Source of the DNA: Deltaproteobacteria bacterium
Lineage (GTDB): Bacteria; Desulfobacterota; Desulfomonilia; UBA1062
Length of the DNA: 18,920 nucleotides
Reading direction: 5' to 3'
Assembly: GCA_023230665.1 (NCBI GenBank)
Contig: JALNWY010000050.1
Location: forward strand, 1 to 18,920
The notes under the pieces are model-generated. The model saw nothing but the letters and a program-made list of their open reading frames with translations. It was not told the DNA's origin and did not search any database. The position numbers were made by a program, and so were the translations under genes. Within the stretch, counting starts at the first letter, position 1. Each line of letters begins with the position of its first letter. This document shows, one piece after another, positions 1 to 6,381 of the stretch.

Positions 1-159
1 CCCGCCGAGATCGACAGGCGGGCTCCCTCCGGAAGCGAGGTATTTGTGCACCTGGTCCCTGGCCGTGACGATCCTTCCGGACAGGCGCACCTGATCTCCT
101 GTGCGTAAAGACCGGGCTGTTCCGGGCGAAAGGGGTGAAGTGATCCGGGTCAGAGCCAT
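1..159 (-). CDS. Fumarate hydratase (class I, two-subunit) beta subunit, N-terminal 53 codons only
   Basis: Partial gene cut by the left window edge. The minus strand opens with ATG at 159-157 and stays open for 53 codons. The peptide begins MALTRITSPLSPGTARSLRT and continues GDQVRLSGRIVTARDQVHKY, the usual start of the beta (TtdB/FumB-like) subunit of iron-sulfur fumarases and tartrate dehydratases, where a 'GD-V-LSG-I-TARD-AHK' stretch is conserved. The start overlaps the end of the alpha-subunit gene by 10 bp, so the pair is probably translationally coupled. The subunit would complete the active site of the [4Fe-4S] hydro-lyase that interconverts fumarate and malate. Tartrate dehydratase cannot be excluded from this fragment. 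Confidence 0.85.
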   Translation of the reverse strand, partial: MALTRITSPLSPGTARSLRTGDQVRLSGRIVTARDQVHKYLASGGSPPVDLGG

Positions 160-1031
160 CGGCTGATCCTCCCCTCCTCGTCGAGTTCGATGCAGGCGCG
201 TCTCGTGGCCCAGCACGAATAGCTCACTGTCACGAAATAACAGGCCGGATGCCGGCCCGCCGCAGTGAACCGGGCCCCCAGGAGCGTGGTGCTGCCGCCG
301 AGGCCCATGGGGCCGATGCCAAGTGAGTTCGCCTGCTCCACGACGGCCTCTTCGAGTGCCGCGAGAACCGGAGAAGGATTTGTCTCATCGAGCCTGCAAA
401 ACAGGGCCTCTTTTGCGATGAGATGGCCCGATGCCCGGTCCCCGCCGATACAGACGCCCAGAATTCCCGGAGGGCAACCCTTGCCCTGTGCCTGGAAGAC
501 GGCGTCCAGCACGCACTTGCGCACCCCGTCCAGATCCCTGTCCGCGCCCAGGCCGGCGTGGGGCAGGGCGTACTGGGTGCTCATGTTCTCCGACCCGCCC
601 CCCTTGAACATCATGCCGATGGAGGTCGCTCCCCGGGCCGGAAGGAAATGGATCTGCGGCACGTTCTCCCCGATATTGTCGCCCGTGTTCCTGCCCGTGA
701 CAGGGTCCACGCAGTTCTGGCGGAGGAGGCCCTTTTTCGTGAGCCGCCTTAAGGCCTCTATCACGGCGGATTCCACGGCGAACATGGTTGGCCCGGGAAC
801 GGTCCGGACAACGACAAGGGGAACCCCGGTATCCTGGCAGATGGGCAGTCCGCGGTCCCGGGAGAGCCGTGCGCTCTGAAGGATCGTCTCCAGGGCGCCC
901 CTCGCAACCGAGCTTTCCGATTCCCTCTGGACGGCCCGTGAAAGGGCTGCATGCACATCATCGGGCAGCATGGTGCAGGCCTTTTCCATGAGTTCGGTGA
1001 CGCTGTTGAGGAGATGGGTTTGGTTTATCAT
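150..1031 (-). CDS. Fumarate hydratase (class I, two-subunit) alpha subunit
   Basis: A 293-aa protein of the TtdA/FumA N-terminal family, close to the usual ~280 aa. It carries the [4Fe-4S] part of an oxygen-sensitive hydro-lyase for fumarate/malate. Three cysteines have the expected spacing for the cluster: C65 in GLPICQDTG, C186 in GKGCPPGILG and C273 in SYSCWATRR. The GGGSENMS, ALPHAGLG and GPMGLGGSTT stretches are family hallmarks. I start at ATG 1031 (MINQTHLLNS); an in-frame TTG at 1076 would add 15 residues that do not resemble the family. Neither start has a strong ribosome site. It lies downstream of mobA on the same strand and overlaps the beta-subunit gene. Fumarase fits the energy-metabolism context better than tartrate dehydratase, but that is inference. 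Confidence 0.9.
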   Translation of the reverse strand: MINQTHLLNSVTELMEKACTMLPDDVHAALSRAVQRESESSVARGALETILQSARLSRDRGLPICQDTGVPLVVVRTVPGPTMFAVESAVIEALRRLTKKGLLRQNCVDPVTGRNTGDNIGENVPQIHFLPARGATSIGMMFKGGGSENMSTQYALPHAGLGADRDLDGVRKCVLDAVFQAQGKGCPPGILGVCIGGDRASGHLIAKEALFCRLDETNPSPVLAALEEAVVEQANSLGIGPMGLGGSTTLLGARFTAAGRHPACYFVTVSYSCWATRRACIELDEEGRISRWL

Positions 1032-1137
1032 TTCAAGAGAGTCTATACCACAGTGGGTGATCGATTTCCAAGACAACCGGGCCGGGAGGAAAAGAATTCC
1101 TGCCGATAAACCGGCGCAGGGCCCTGCCGTTGTTTCT

Positions 1138-1698
1138 TCAGGTCGTCAGGCCCAGGTCTTCCATGGTGTTGATGTTGGCAAAGGTCAGAGCCGGGTCCGT
1201 GAACCTGCGAATGGTCTCCTCCTCAACGATCAGGGTGTCGATGGCGGAGAGGAGGTCGAAGATCCTGAACACCTGCCGGTCGAGAAGTTCTTCGACCTTG
1301 GGGAGAATTCTGCGGTGATAGGCCGCGTGGAGCGGTTCCCGGCCCTTTGACCAGATCGGGACAACCGCATCGTGGTCGTCCGTGACCGAGATCATGTACT
1401 CGATGAATGCCCTGCTCAGGTTGGGCATGTCGGCGGCGAAAACAAAGCAGTGAGGGGTTTTCGACACGCTCAGCGCAGTGCGGATGCCGCCCATGGGCCC
1501 CTGTCCCGGGGTGAGGTCTTCAACGATGTGAAAACCTTGCAGGCCTTCACGTACGTGGCCCACGAGAATGACCTCTGAAAAGAGCGGGGCAATGATGTCG
1601 GTGACCCGCTCGATGAGGTTTTTCCCCCCCATCCGGGCCATCACCTTGTCAGTGCCGAACCGTCTCGATCTGCCGCCAATCAGTACGATGCCCGTCAT
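1138..1698 (-). CDS. mobA: Molybdenum cofactor guanylyltransferase (MobA family)
   Basis: A nucleotidyltransferase of about 186 aa. MobA transfers GMP from GTP to Mo-molybdopterin to form the guanine dinucleotide cofactor (MGD) used by DMSO-reductase-family enzymes such as formate dehydrogenase. The N-terminus MTGIVLIGGRSRRFGTDK holds the signature GGxSxRxGxDK loop. GQGPMGGIRTAL (the GPLGGI-type motif) and FAADMP (the metal-binding DMP) follow. I chose ATG 1698 because the family begins directly with this loop; an upstream in-frame ATG at 1749 would add 17 unmatched residues. Neither has a clear Shine-Dalgarno site. It is transcribed away from the NuoE operon and probably serves the fdhA product encoded 6 kb away. 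A MobA-like enzyme with another nucleotide donor is possible. Confidence 0.87.
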   Translation of the reverse strand: MTGIVLIGGRSRRFGTDKVMARMGGKNLIERVTDIIAPLFSEVILVGHVREGLQGFHIVEDLTPGQGPMGGIRTALSVSKTPHCFVFAADMPNLSRAFIEYMISVTDDHDAVVPIWSKGREPLHAAYHRRILPKVEELLDRQVFRIFDLLSAIDTLIVEEETIRRFTDPALTFANINTMEDLGLTT

Positions 1699-2116
1699 GG
1701 ACAGACAACTTATTGAGGTTACGCAAGCTGTGTCAAGGTCGATTTTCATCTGTTCTTTGAGGCATATATAGAGCTTGATTTCTCTGTCCGCACATATTAT
1801 ATCGCAATCCGACAGAGACCAATAATTTCAGGGTTCTTCTTGCTGGAAGTCCCCAAGGAGTTTTCCCGGGCATTCTTTTTTATCAGTGTAAAATACCGAT
1901 CCCACGGGAAATCGCTCCGAAGCCTACTGCCAGAAGAGCCGGAAAGGTCATAATCCGTGAAAAACAAGAGGAAAATAGATCTCTGAATAGTGAGCCACCA
2001 TTCAGTTTAGACTTGATGCTGAAAGAATTCCGTGGTATGTCAAAACAGTCCACACGACGTCACGGGGTACGTACAGAGTCTGTACAAAGCATAGAACGGT
2101 AGAAAGGGAGGAGAAA
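1699..2116. promoter_or_regulatory. Divergent promoter region between mobA and the NuoE operon
   Basis: A 418-bp stretch with no convincing gene; its first part could be mobA coding sequence if the start at 1749 is used. For mobA a perfect minus-strand -10 (TATAAT, plus-strand 1796-1801) lies inside an inverted repeat, TCTCTGTC (1781-1788) and GACAGAGA (1811-1818). For the NuoE operon a weak sigma70-type pair, TTGATG (2013-2018) and TATGTC (2036-2041), has a 17-bp spacer. Two further palindromes are CTGAATAGTG/CACCATTCAG (1983-1992/1996-2005) and GTACAGAGTCTGTAC (2071-2085). I see no clear sigma54 -24/-12 box and no Rex-type site. Confidence 0.45.
2071..2085. promoter_or_regulatory. Perfect 15-bp palindrome, candidate operator
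   Basis: GTACAGAGTCTGTAC is a perfect 7-1-7 inverted repeat ending 31 bp before the GTG start of the NuoE-like gene and just downstream of the candidate -10 at 2036-2041. Its size and position suit a dimeric repressor site. The binding protein is not recognised: it is not the GAAC-N4-GTTC LexA box or a Rex site. Confidence 0.4.
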
Positions 2117-2623
2117 GTGGCAGGCATTGATAGGACCCAAATGGAAGCAGGGCTGGCAGAATTCACTGCTGATCAGCTCGAAGAAGTCGATGAAATCATT
2201 GGCAGATACAAGTCAAAACCAGGGGCGCTGATTCCGGTTCTCGAACAGGTCCAGGAAGTGTGCGGATATCTCCCCATGGCACTGCAGTACCGCGTGGCAA
2301 AGGGTCTCAATCTTCCCGTAGCCAACGTGTACGGCGTGGTGAGCTTCTACTCGTTCTTTACCATGGTACCCCGGGGAAAGCATGTCATCAGGGTGTGTCT
2401 GGGCACAGCCTGTTACGTTCGCGGCGGCCAGAGGATTCTTGAAGAACTGGTCCACCAGCTGGGCATCGAACCCGGCGAATGCACCGAGGACAGGAACTTC
2501 TCGCTGGAGACCGTTCGCTGCCTGGGTGCCTGTGGGCTTGCGCCGGTTATGGTTATCGATGAGGACACTCACGGCCAGATGAAGCCTGCGAAGCTGTCAG
2601 GCGTTATAGCGCAGTACAAGTAG
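2117..2623 (+). CDS. NuoE/HydC-like thioredoxin-fold [2Fe-2S] subunit
   Basis: A 168-aa protein of the 24-kDa NADH dehydrogenase subunit family (NuoE, HydC, HndA). An N-terminal helical part (about residues 15-85, with IPVLEQVQEVCGYLP and NVYGVVSFYSFF) precedes a thioredoxin-like domain holding one [2Fe-2S] cluster on C94, C99, C135 and C139 (CLGTAC and CLGAC), the standard C-x4-C...C-x3-C pattern. Such subunits relay electrons next to the flavin subunit of soluble NADH-linked bifurcating hydrogenases, formate dehydrogenases and transhydrogenases. The start is GTG at 2117, seven bases after a strong GGGAGGAGA-type ribosome site. It is first in a three-gene operon, 9 bp before the next gene. 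No signal peptide or membrane segment is seen, so it should be cytoplasmic. Confidence 0.92.
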   Translation: MAGIDRTQMEAGLAEFTADQLEEVDEIIGRYKSKPGALIPVLEQVQEVCGYLPMALQYRVAKGLNLPVANVYGVVSFYSFFTMVPRGKHVIRVCLGTACYVRGGQRILEELVHQLGIEPGECTEDRNFSLETVRCLGACGLAPVMVIDEDTHGQMKPAKLSGVIAQYK

Positions 2624-2632
2624 GAGGAAACC

Positions 2633-3022
2633 ATGGCCAAACTAACCATCAATGATCTGAAAAAAATCAAGGAAAAGGTCGAGAAAGAAGACCAGTTCCG
2701 TGCAGGAAACAAGCGCGTGAAGCTGACCGTCCATATGGGAACCTGCGGGATCGCCTCTGGTGCAAAGGGGATCCTCGATACGTTCATGAATGAAATCAGC
2801 GAAGCCAACGTCAACGACGTGCTCATCACCACCTCCGGCTGCATCGGCATCTGCAGCCGCGAGCCTCTTGCAACCGTTGAGGAGCAGGGCAAGGAACCCA
2901 TCGTCTACGAGTTCCTCACCGAGAACAAGGCCCGGCAGATATTCAAGCAGCATGTCCTCGGCGGCAAAATCCAGATGGAGTTTGTCCTGGCAAGAGGCAG
3001 AGAGCAGGAAGGGGGGAAATAG
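2633..3022 (+). CDS. Small thioredoxin-like ferredoxin (HndB type) with only three cysteines
   Basis: A 129-aa protein related to the HndB-type ferredoxin and to the N-terminal domain of HydB-like subunits. Residues about 28-115 form a thioredoxin-like [2Fe-2S] domain with VHMGTCGIASGA and TTSGCIGICSREP. The only cysteines are C38, C70 and C74, whereas NuoE and the N-terminus of the next protein have four. A [2Fe-2S] cluster would need a non-Cys ligand (H34 or a serine, for example) or may be absent. The start ATG 2633 follows AGTAGGAGGAAACC, a good ribosome site. The stop is directly adjacent to the next start. Expected role: an electron-relay or structural subunit of the same cytoplasmic complex. 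The family match is clear; redox competence is uncertain. Confidence 0.88.
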   Translation: MAKLTINDLKKIKEKVEKEDQFRAGNKRVKLTVHMGTCGIASGAKGILDTFMNEISEANVNDVLITTSGCIGICSREPLATVEEQGKEPIVYEFLTENKARQIFKQHVLGGKIQMEFVLARGREQEGGK

Positions 3023-6000
3023 ATGAAGGTCTTTCGATCTCATATTCTCGTATGCGGCGGAACCGGCTGCAGGGCGTCGGGCAGTGAAAGCGTCCATCAG
3101 GCGGTCGTCAGGGAAATAGCGGTTAAAGGGCTCTCCGATGAGGTGGCGGTGGTCGAGACCGGGTGCAACGGGTTCTGCGCGGCCGGACCCATCATGGTGA
3201 TCTACCCCGAGGGCACCTTCTACCAATATGTCAAGGCTGACGATGTCAAGGATATCGTCGAGGAGCACATCATCAAGGGAAGGCCCGTCCAGAGGCTCAT
3301 GTACAGGGAGCCGGTCACGGAAACGCCCATCCCCCACATGCTCGAAATCCCGTTCTTCGGCAAGCAGATGCTCATCGCCCTGAAAAACCGGGGCCTCATC
3401 GATGCCGAGAAGATCGACGAGTACATTGCCCGGGACGGCTATATGGCCGTTGCGAAGGCGCTCACCGAAATGACCCCGGACGAGGTCATCGAGGAGGTCA
3501 AGAAGTCGGGTCTGCGCGGAAGAGGCGGCGGGGGGTTCCCCACCGGGCTCAAGTGGTCCTTTGCCAGAAAGTCGCAGGGCGATGTGAAATACATCCTGTG
3601 CAACGCGGACGAAGGCGACCCCGGGGCGTTTATGGACCGCTCGATCCTGGAGGCCGATCCCCATGCCGTCCTTGAAGGCATGATCATCGCCGGCTACTCC
3701 ATCGGCGCCAACAAGGGCTACATCTACTGCAGGGCCGAGTATCCCCTTGCCATCAGGCGCCTCCTGCTCGCGATCGAGCAGGCCAAGGACTATGGCCTCC
3801 TGGGCCACGACATCCTCGGCTCCGGCTACAATCTCGACATCGAGGTCTATCAGGGCGCAGGCGCGTTCGTCTGCGGCGAAGAGACCGCGCTCATGGGTTC
3901 CATCGAGGGCAAGCGCGGCATGCCCAGGCCGAGGCCTCCATTCCCGGCCGTAAAAGGCCTCTGGGAGAAGCCCTCGGTTCTGAACAACGTTGAAACCTAT
4001 GCGAACATCCCGCAGATCGTATACAAAGGCGGGAGCTGGTATTCCTCCATCGGCACCGAGCGCTCCAAGGGCACCAAGGTGTTCGCCCTGACCGGTGCGG
4101 TGAACAATGTCGGTCTGGTCGAGGTCCCCATGGGGACCCCCATCGGCGACATCATTTTCGATATCGGCGGCGGGATCACGGGGGGCAAGCAGTACAAGGC
4201 AGCCCAGCTCGGCGGTCCGTCCGGCGGCTGTATCCCTGCCGCAGCGCTCAACACGCTCACCGACTACGAAGAGATCGTAAAGCTCGGGGCCATCATGGGC
4301 TCGGGCGGTCTGATCGTCATGGACGAAGACACCTGCATGGTCGACACGGCCCGGTTCTTCATGGAGTTCTGCCAGGAAGAGTCCTGCGGCAAGTGCACCC
4401 CGTGCCGCGAAGGCACCAAGCGCATGCTCCAGATCCTCCAGCGGATCTGCAAGGGCGAGGGCAGGGATGGCGACATCGAGCTGCTCGAAGAGCTGGCCTC
4501 CATCATCAAGGACTCGGCCCTGTGCGGTCTGGGCCAGACAGCGCCGAACCCGGTGCTCTCCACCATCCGCTACTTCAGGGAAGAGTACGAGGCCCATATC
4601 TACGACAAGAAGTGCCCGGCAGCGGTGTGTTCCGCGCTGTTCAAGTCTCCCTGCCAGCACGCGTGTCCCATCGAGATGGACGTTCCCGCATACATCGCGC
4701 TCATCAGGGCAGGCAGGCTCGAGGATGCGTACCGTGTCATGAAGAAGACCAACCCGTTCCCCGGTGTATGCGGCCGTGTGTGCCCGCAGTTCTGCGCATC
4801 CAAGTGCCGCAGGGGCCAGCTTGACGATCCCATGGCCATTGCCTGGCTCAAGCGCTACATAACCGACAACGGCAAGAAGCCGGTTATCGAACCCGTGCCC
4901 GTCACCCGCAAGGAGAAGGTTGCAGTCATCGGTGCAGGCCCTGCAGGTCTGACCGCTGCCCAGGGGCTGGCAAAGCGCGGATACAAGGTCACGGTGTTCG
5001 AAGAGCTTCCCTATGCGGGAGGCATGATGCGCTACGCAATCCCCGAGTACCGTCTCCCCAGAGATGTAATCGCCGAAGAGGTGAAAGACATTGAGGGCTT
5101 GGGCGTCGAGATCAGGACCAACTGCAGGGTGGGCAAGGACATCTCCTTTGACGCGCTGCGCAAGGACTTTGATATCCTCGTGCTCGCGATCGGCGCTCAC
5201 AAGAGCTGGAAGCTGGGCGTGGAAGGCGAAGACCTCAAGGGTGTCTGGGGCGCCACCGAGTTCCTGCGCGAGGTCAATCTCGGCAGGGACGTGAAGCTCG
5301 GTTCGCAGGTTGCGATCGTTGGCGGCGGCAACTCAGCCATCGATGCGGCCAGAACCGCGGTGCGGCTCGGAGCGAAAGACGTCACCATCATCTATCGCAG
5401 GGAACGCAAGGACATGCCTGCCTGGGAGCACGAGATCGTGGCTGCCGAGCATGAAGGCGTGAAGATCGAGTACCTGGTCGCCCCGGTGAAGCTGGTCGGC
5501 AAAGGCGGCAAGCTCAGCGGCGTGGTGTGCCAGAGAATGAAACTCGGCGAGTTCGACCGCTCCGGCAGGCGCAAGCCCGTTCCCATCGAGGGCAGCGAGT
5601 ACACCCTGAGCGCCGATACCATCATCCCGGCCATTTCCCAGTCTGCCGACACGTCGTTCATACCCGAAGGCTCTGACATCGAGATTGATAAGTGGGGCGG
5701 CATTGAGGTCCCCTCCAGAAGCAAGAACAAGACAACCGCTGATGGCGTATTCATAATCGGCGATGCGGCCACGGGCCCGGCAACAGTGGTGGAAGCCATC
5801 GCCATGGGCCATCAGGTCGCAGCCGATGTGGATGCCTCGATCAGGGTGAAGAACAACGAGCCTGCATACAAGGCCCCGGCAGAGGAAATGATCGATATCC
5901 CGTTCGAAGTGGACGAGGAAGTGATCGAAACTCCCAAGGCCGCAATGCCCGAACTCGCCGTGGCCAAGAGGGTCTCCAACTTTGCGGAAGTGGAGCTCGG

Positions 6001-6064
6001 TTACAACAAGAAGACCGCGTTCAAGGAGGCCTGCAGGTGCTTACGGTGCGACGCGGAGATCTGA
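3023..6064 (+). CDS. NuoF/HydB-GltD (NfnB-like) fusion flavoprotein, Stn-type bifurcating/transhydrogenase subunit
   Basis: A 1013-aa multidomain protein. Residues 1-95: thioredoxin-like [2Fe-2S] domain (C11, C16, C48, C52). About 115-340: FMN/NADH domain of NuoF, with GRGGGGFPTGLKW at 166-178 and GAGAFVCGEETAL at 278-290. About 355-420: SLBB-like part. About 435-520: [4Fe-4S] domain with C455, C458, C461 (CGKCTPC) and C501. About 530-615: GltD/NfnB-type cysteine-rich domain with C544, C548, C583, C587, C591, C595. About 630-940: two-dinucleotide-binding oxidoreductase with FAD motif GAGPAG (637-642), second Rossmann motif GGGNSA (767-772), YRRER (791-795, typical of NADP(H) binding) and GDAATG. 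A C-terminal CRCLRC ends the protein. HydB normally ends in ferredoxin domains, whereas here a GltD unit is attached, as in the Stn family where NuoF-like and NfnB-like proteins cooperate. Likely role: coupling NADH, NADPH and ferredoxin, possibly with FdhA. Domain calls are firm; the reaction is inferred. Confidence 0.9.
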   Translation: MKVFRSHILVCGGTGCRASGSESVHQAVVREIAVKGLSDEVAVVETGCNGFCAAGPIMVIYPEGTFYQYVKADDVKDIVEEHIIKGRPVQRLMYREPVTETPIPHMLEIPFFGKQMLIALKNRGLIDAEKIDEYIARDGYMAVAKALTEMTPDEVIEEVKKSGLRGRGGGGFPTGLKWSFARKSQGDVKYILCNADEGDPGAFMDRSILEADPHAVLEGMIIAGYSIGANKGYIYCRAEYPLAIRRLLLAIEQAKDYGLLGHDILGSGYNLDIEVYQGAGAFVCGEETALMGSIEGKRGMPRPRPPFPAVKGLWEKPSVLNNVETYANIPQIVYKGGSWYSSIGTERSKGTKVFALTGAVNNVGLVEVPMGTPIGDIIFDIGGGITGGKQYKAAQLGGPSGGCIPAAALNTLTDYEEIVKLGAIMGSGGLIVMDEDTCMVDTARFFMEFCQEESCGKCTPCREGTKRMLQILQRICKGEGRDGDIELLEELASIIKDSALCGLGQTAPNPVLSTIRYFREEYEAHIYDKKCPAAVCSALFKSPCQHACPIEMDVPAYIALIRAGRLEDAYRVMKKTNPFPGVCGRVCPQFCASKCRRGQLDDPMAIAWLKRYITDNGKKPVIEPVPVTRKEKVAVIGAGPAGLTAAQGLAKRGYKVTVFEELPYAGGMMRYAIPEYRLPRDVIAEEVKDIEGLGVEIRTNCRVGKDISFDALRKDFDILVLAIGAHKSWKLGVEGEDLKGVWGATEFLREVNLGRDVKLGSQVAIVGGGNSAIDAARTAVRLGAKDVTIIYRRERKDMPAWEHEIVAAEHEGVKIEYLVAPVKLVGKGGKLSGVVCQRMKLGEFDRSGRRKPVPIEGSEYTLSADTIIPAISQSADTSFIPEGSDIEIDKWGGIEVPSRSKNKTTADGVFIIGDAATGPATVVEAIAMGHQVAADVDASIRVKNNEPAYKAPAEEMIDIPFEVDEEVIETPKAAMPELAVAKRVSNFAEVELGYNKKTAFKEACRCLRCDAEI

Positions 6065-6136
6065 TGCTGCCGCGCCGAGCGGGCGCCTGTCCTGCAGGAT
6101 GACGGCAAGAGCGAGTTTTTCGAAAGGTATGTGATG

Positions 6137-6176
6137 AAAAAGCCCTTACTATCTCTCCGGGTGGTAAGGGCTTTTT
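6137..6176 (+). terminator. Rho-independent terminator after the NuoE operon
   Basis: AAAAAGCCCTTAC (6137-6149) and GTAAGGGCTTTTT (6164-6176) form a perfect 13-bp stem with a 14-nt loop ending in a T run. The A-run on the left would give a T run on the opposite strand as well. It lies 73 bp after the stop of the fusion gene and separates that operon from the MFS transporter unit. Confidence 0.88.
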
Positions 6177-6324
6177 GCAAGGTGGAGGCTTCGGCCTGTC
6201 TGCGAGCGGAGCACATTGAGGGCACATATTTTCTTGAGATTTCACAAAAGACAGGCTATAGACGATGTGCTGCCGCGATGGCTCAGAAAGACCGGCATAT
6301 CATATGAGGTTTAAGGGAGGAATC
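6177..6324 (+). promoter_or_regulatory. Promoter region of the MFS transporter unit
   Basis: A good sigma70-type pair is TTGAGA (6234-6239) and TATAGA (6257-6262) with a 17-bp spacer. Upstream are two direct GCACAT copies one helical turn apart (6211-6216, 6222-6227), and an inverted copy ATGTGC (6265-6270) falls near the expected transcription start. A longer inverted repeat, GCCTGTCT (6194-6201) and AGACAGGC (6249-6256), places one arm in the promoter spacer. This arrangement suggests regulated transcription by an unknown factor. Confidence 0.45.
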
Positions 6325-6381
6325 ATGCAACCGGGCGGTATTTTTAGAGAGCGAATAAAGAAATCGGAGGAGGTAATCTAA
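6325..6381 (+). CDS. Short upstream ORF (18 aa), possible leader peptide of the transporter
   Basis: ATG 6325 follows a strong ribosome site (AAGGGAGG, four bases before). Eighteen codons encode MQPGGIFRERIKKSEEVI, and the TAA stop overlaps the transporter's ATG as TAATG. The ORF also contains the transporter's own ribosome site. The peptide is charged, with no membrane segment, and I recognise no family. Strong signal plus stop/start overlap suggests translational coupling, but an ORF this short can arise by chance. Confidence 0.4.
   Translation: MQPGGIFRERIKKSEEVI

Noticed and set aside
1032..1076. N-terminal extension of the fumarase alpha subunit from a TTG start
   Set aside because: Family proteins start near the internal ATG, and the added 15 residues and upstream bases show no family similarity or ribosome site.
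1116..1127. GCAGGGCCCTGC palindrome between mobA and the fumarase alpha gene
   Set aside because: Short and GC-only, with no T run on the coding strand. It could be a weak structure, but nothing supports a function.
2642..5200. An 852-codon open frame on the minus strand, antisense to the ferredoxin and fusion genes
   Set aside because: The plus strand encodes clear NuoF-family proteins over the whole interval. The antisense frame has no recognisable domain and is a by-product of GC-rich codon use.
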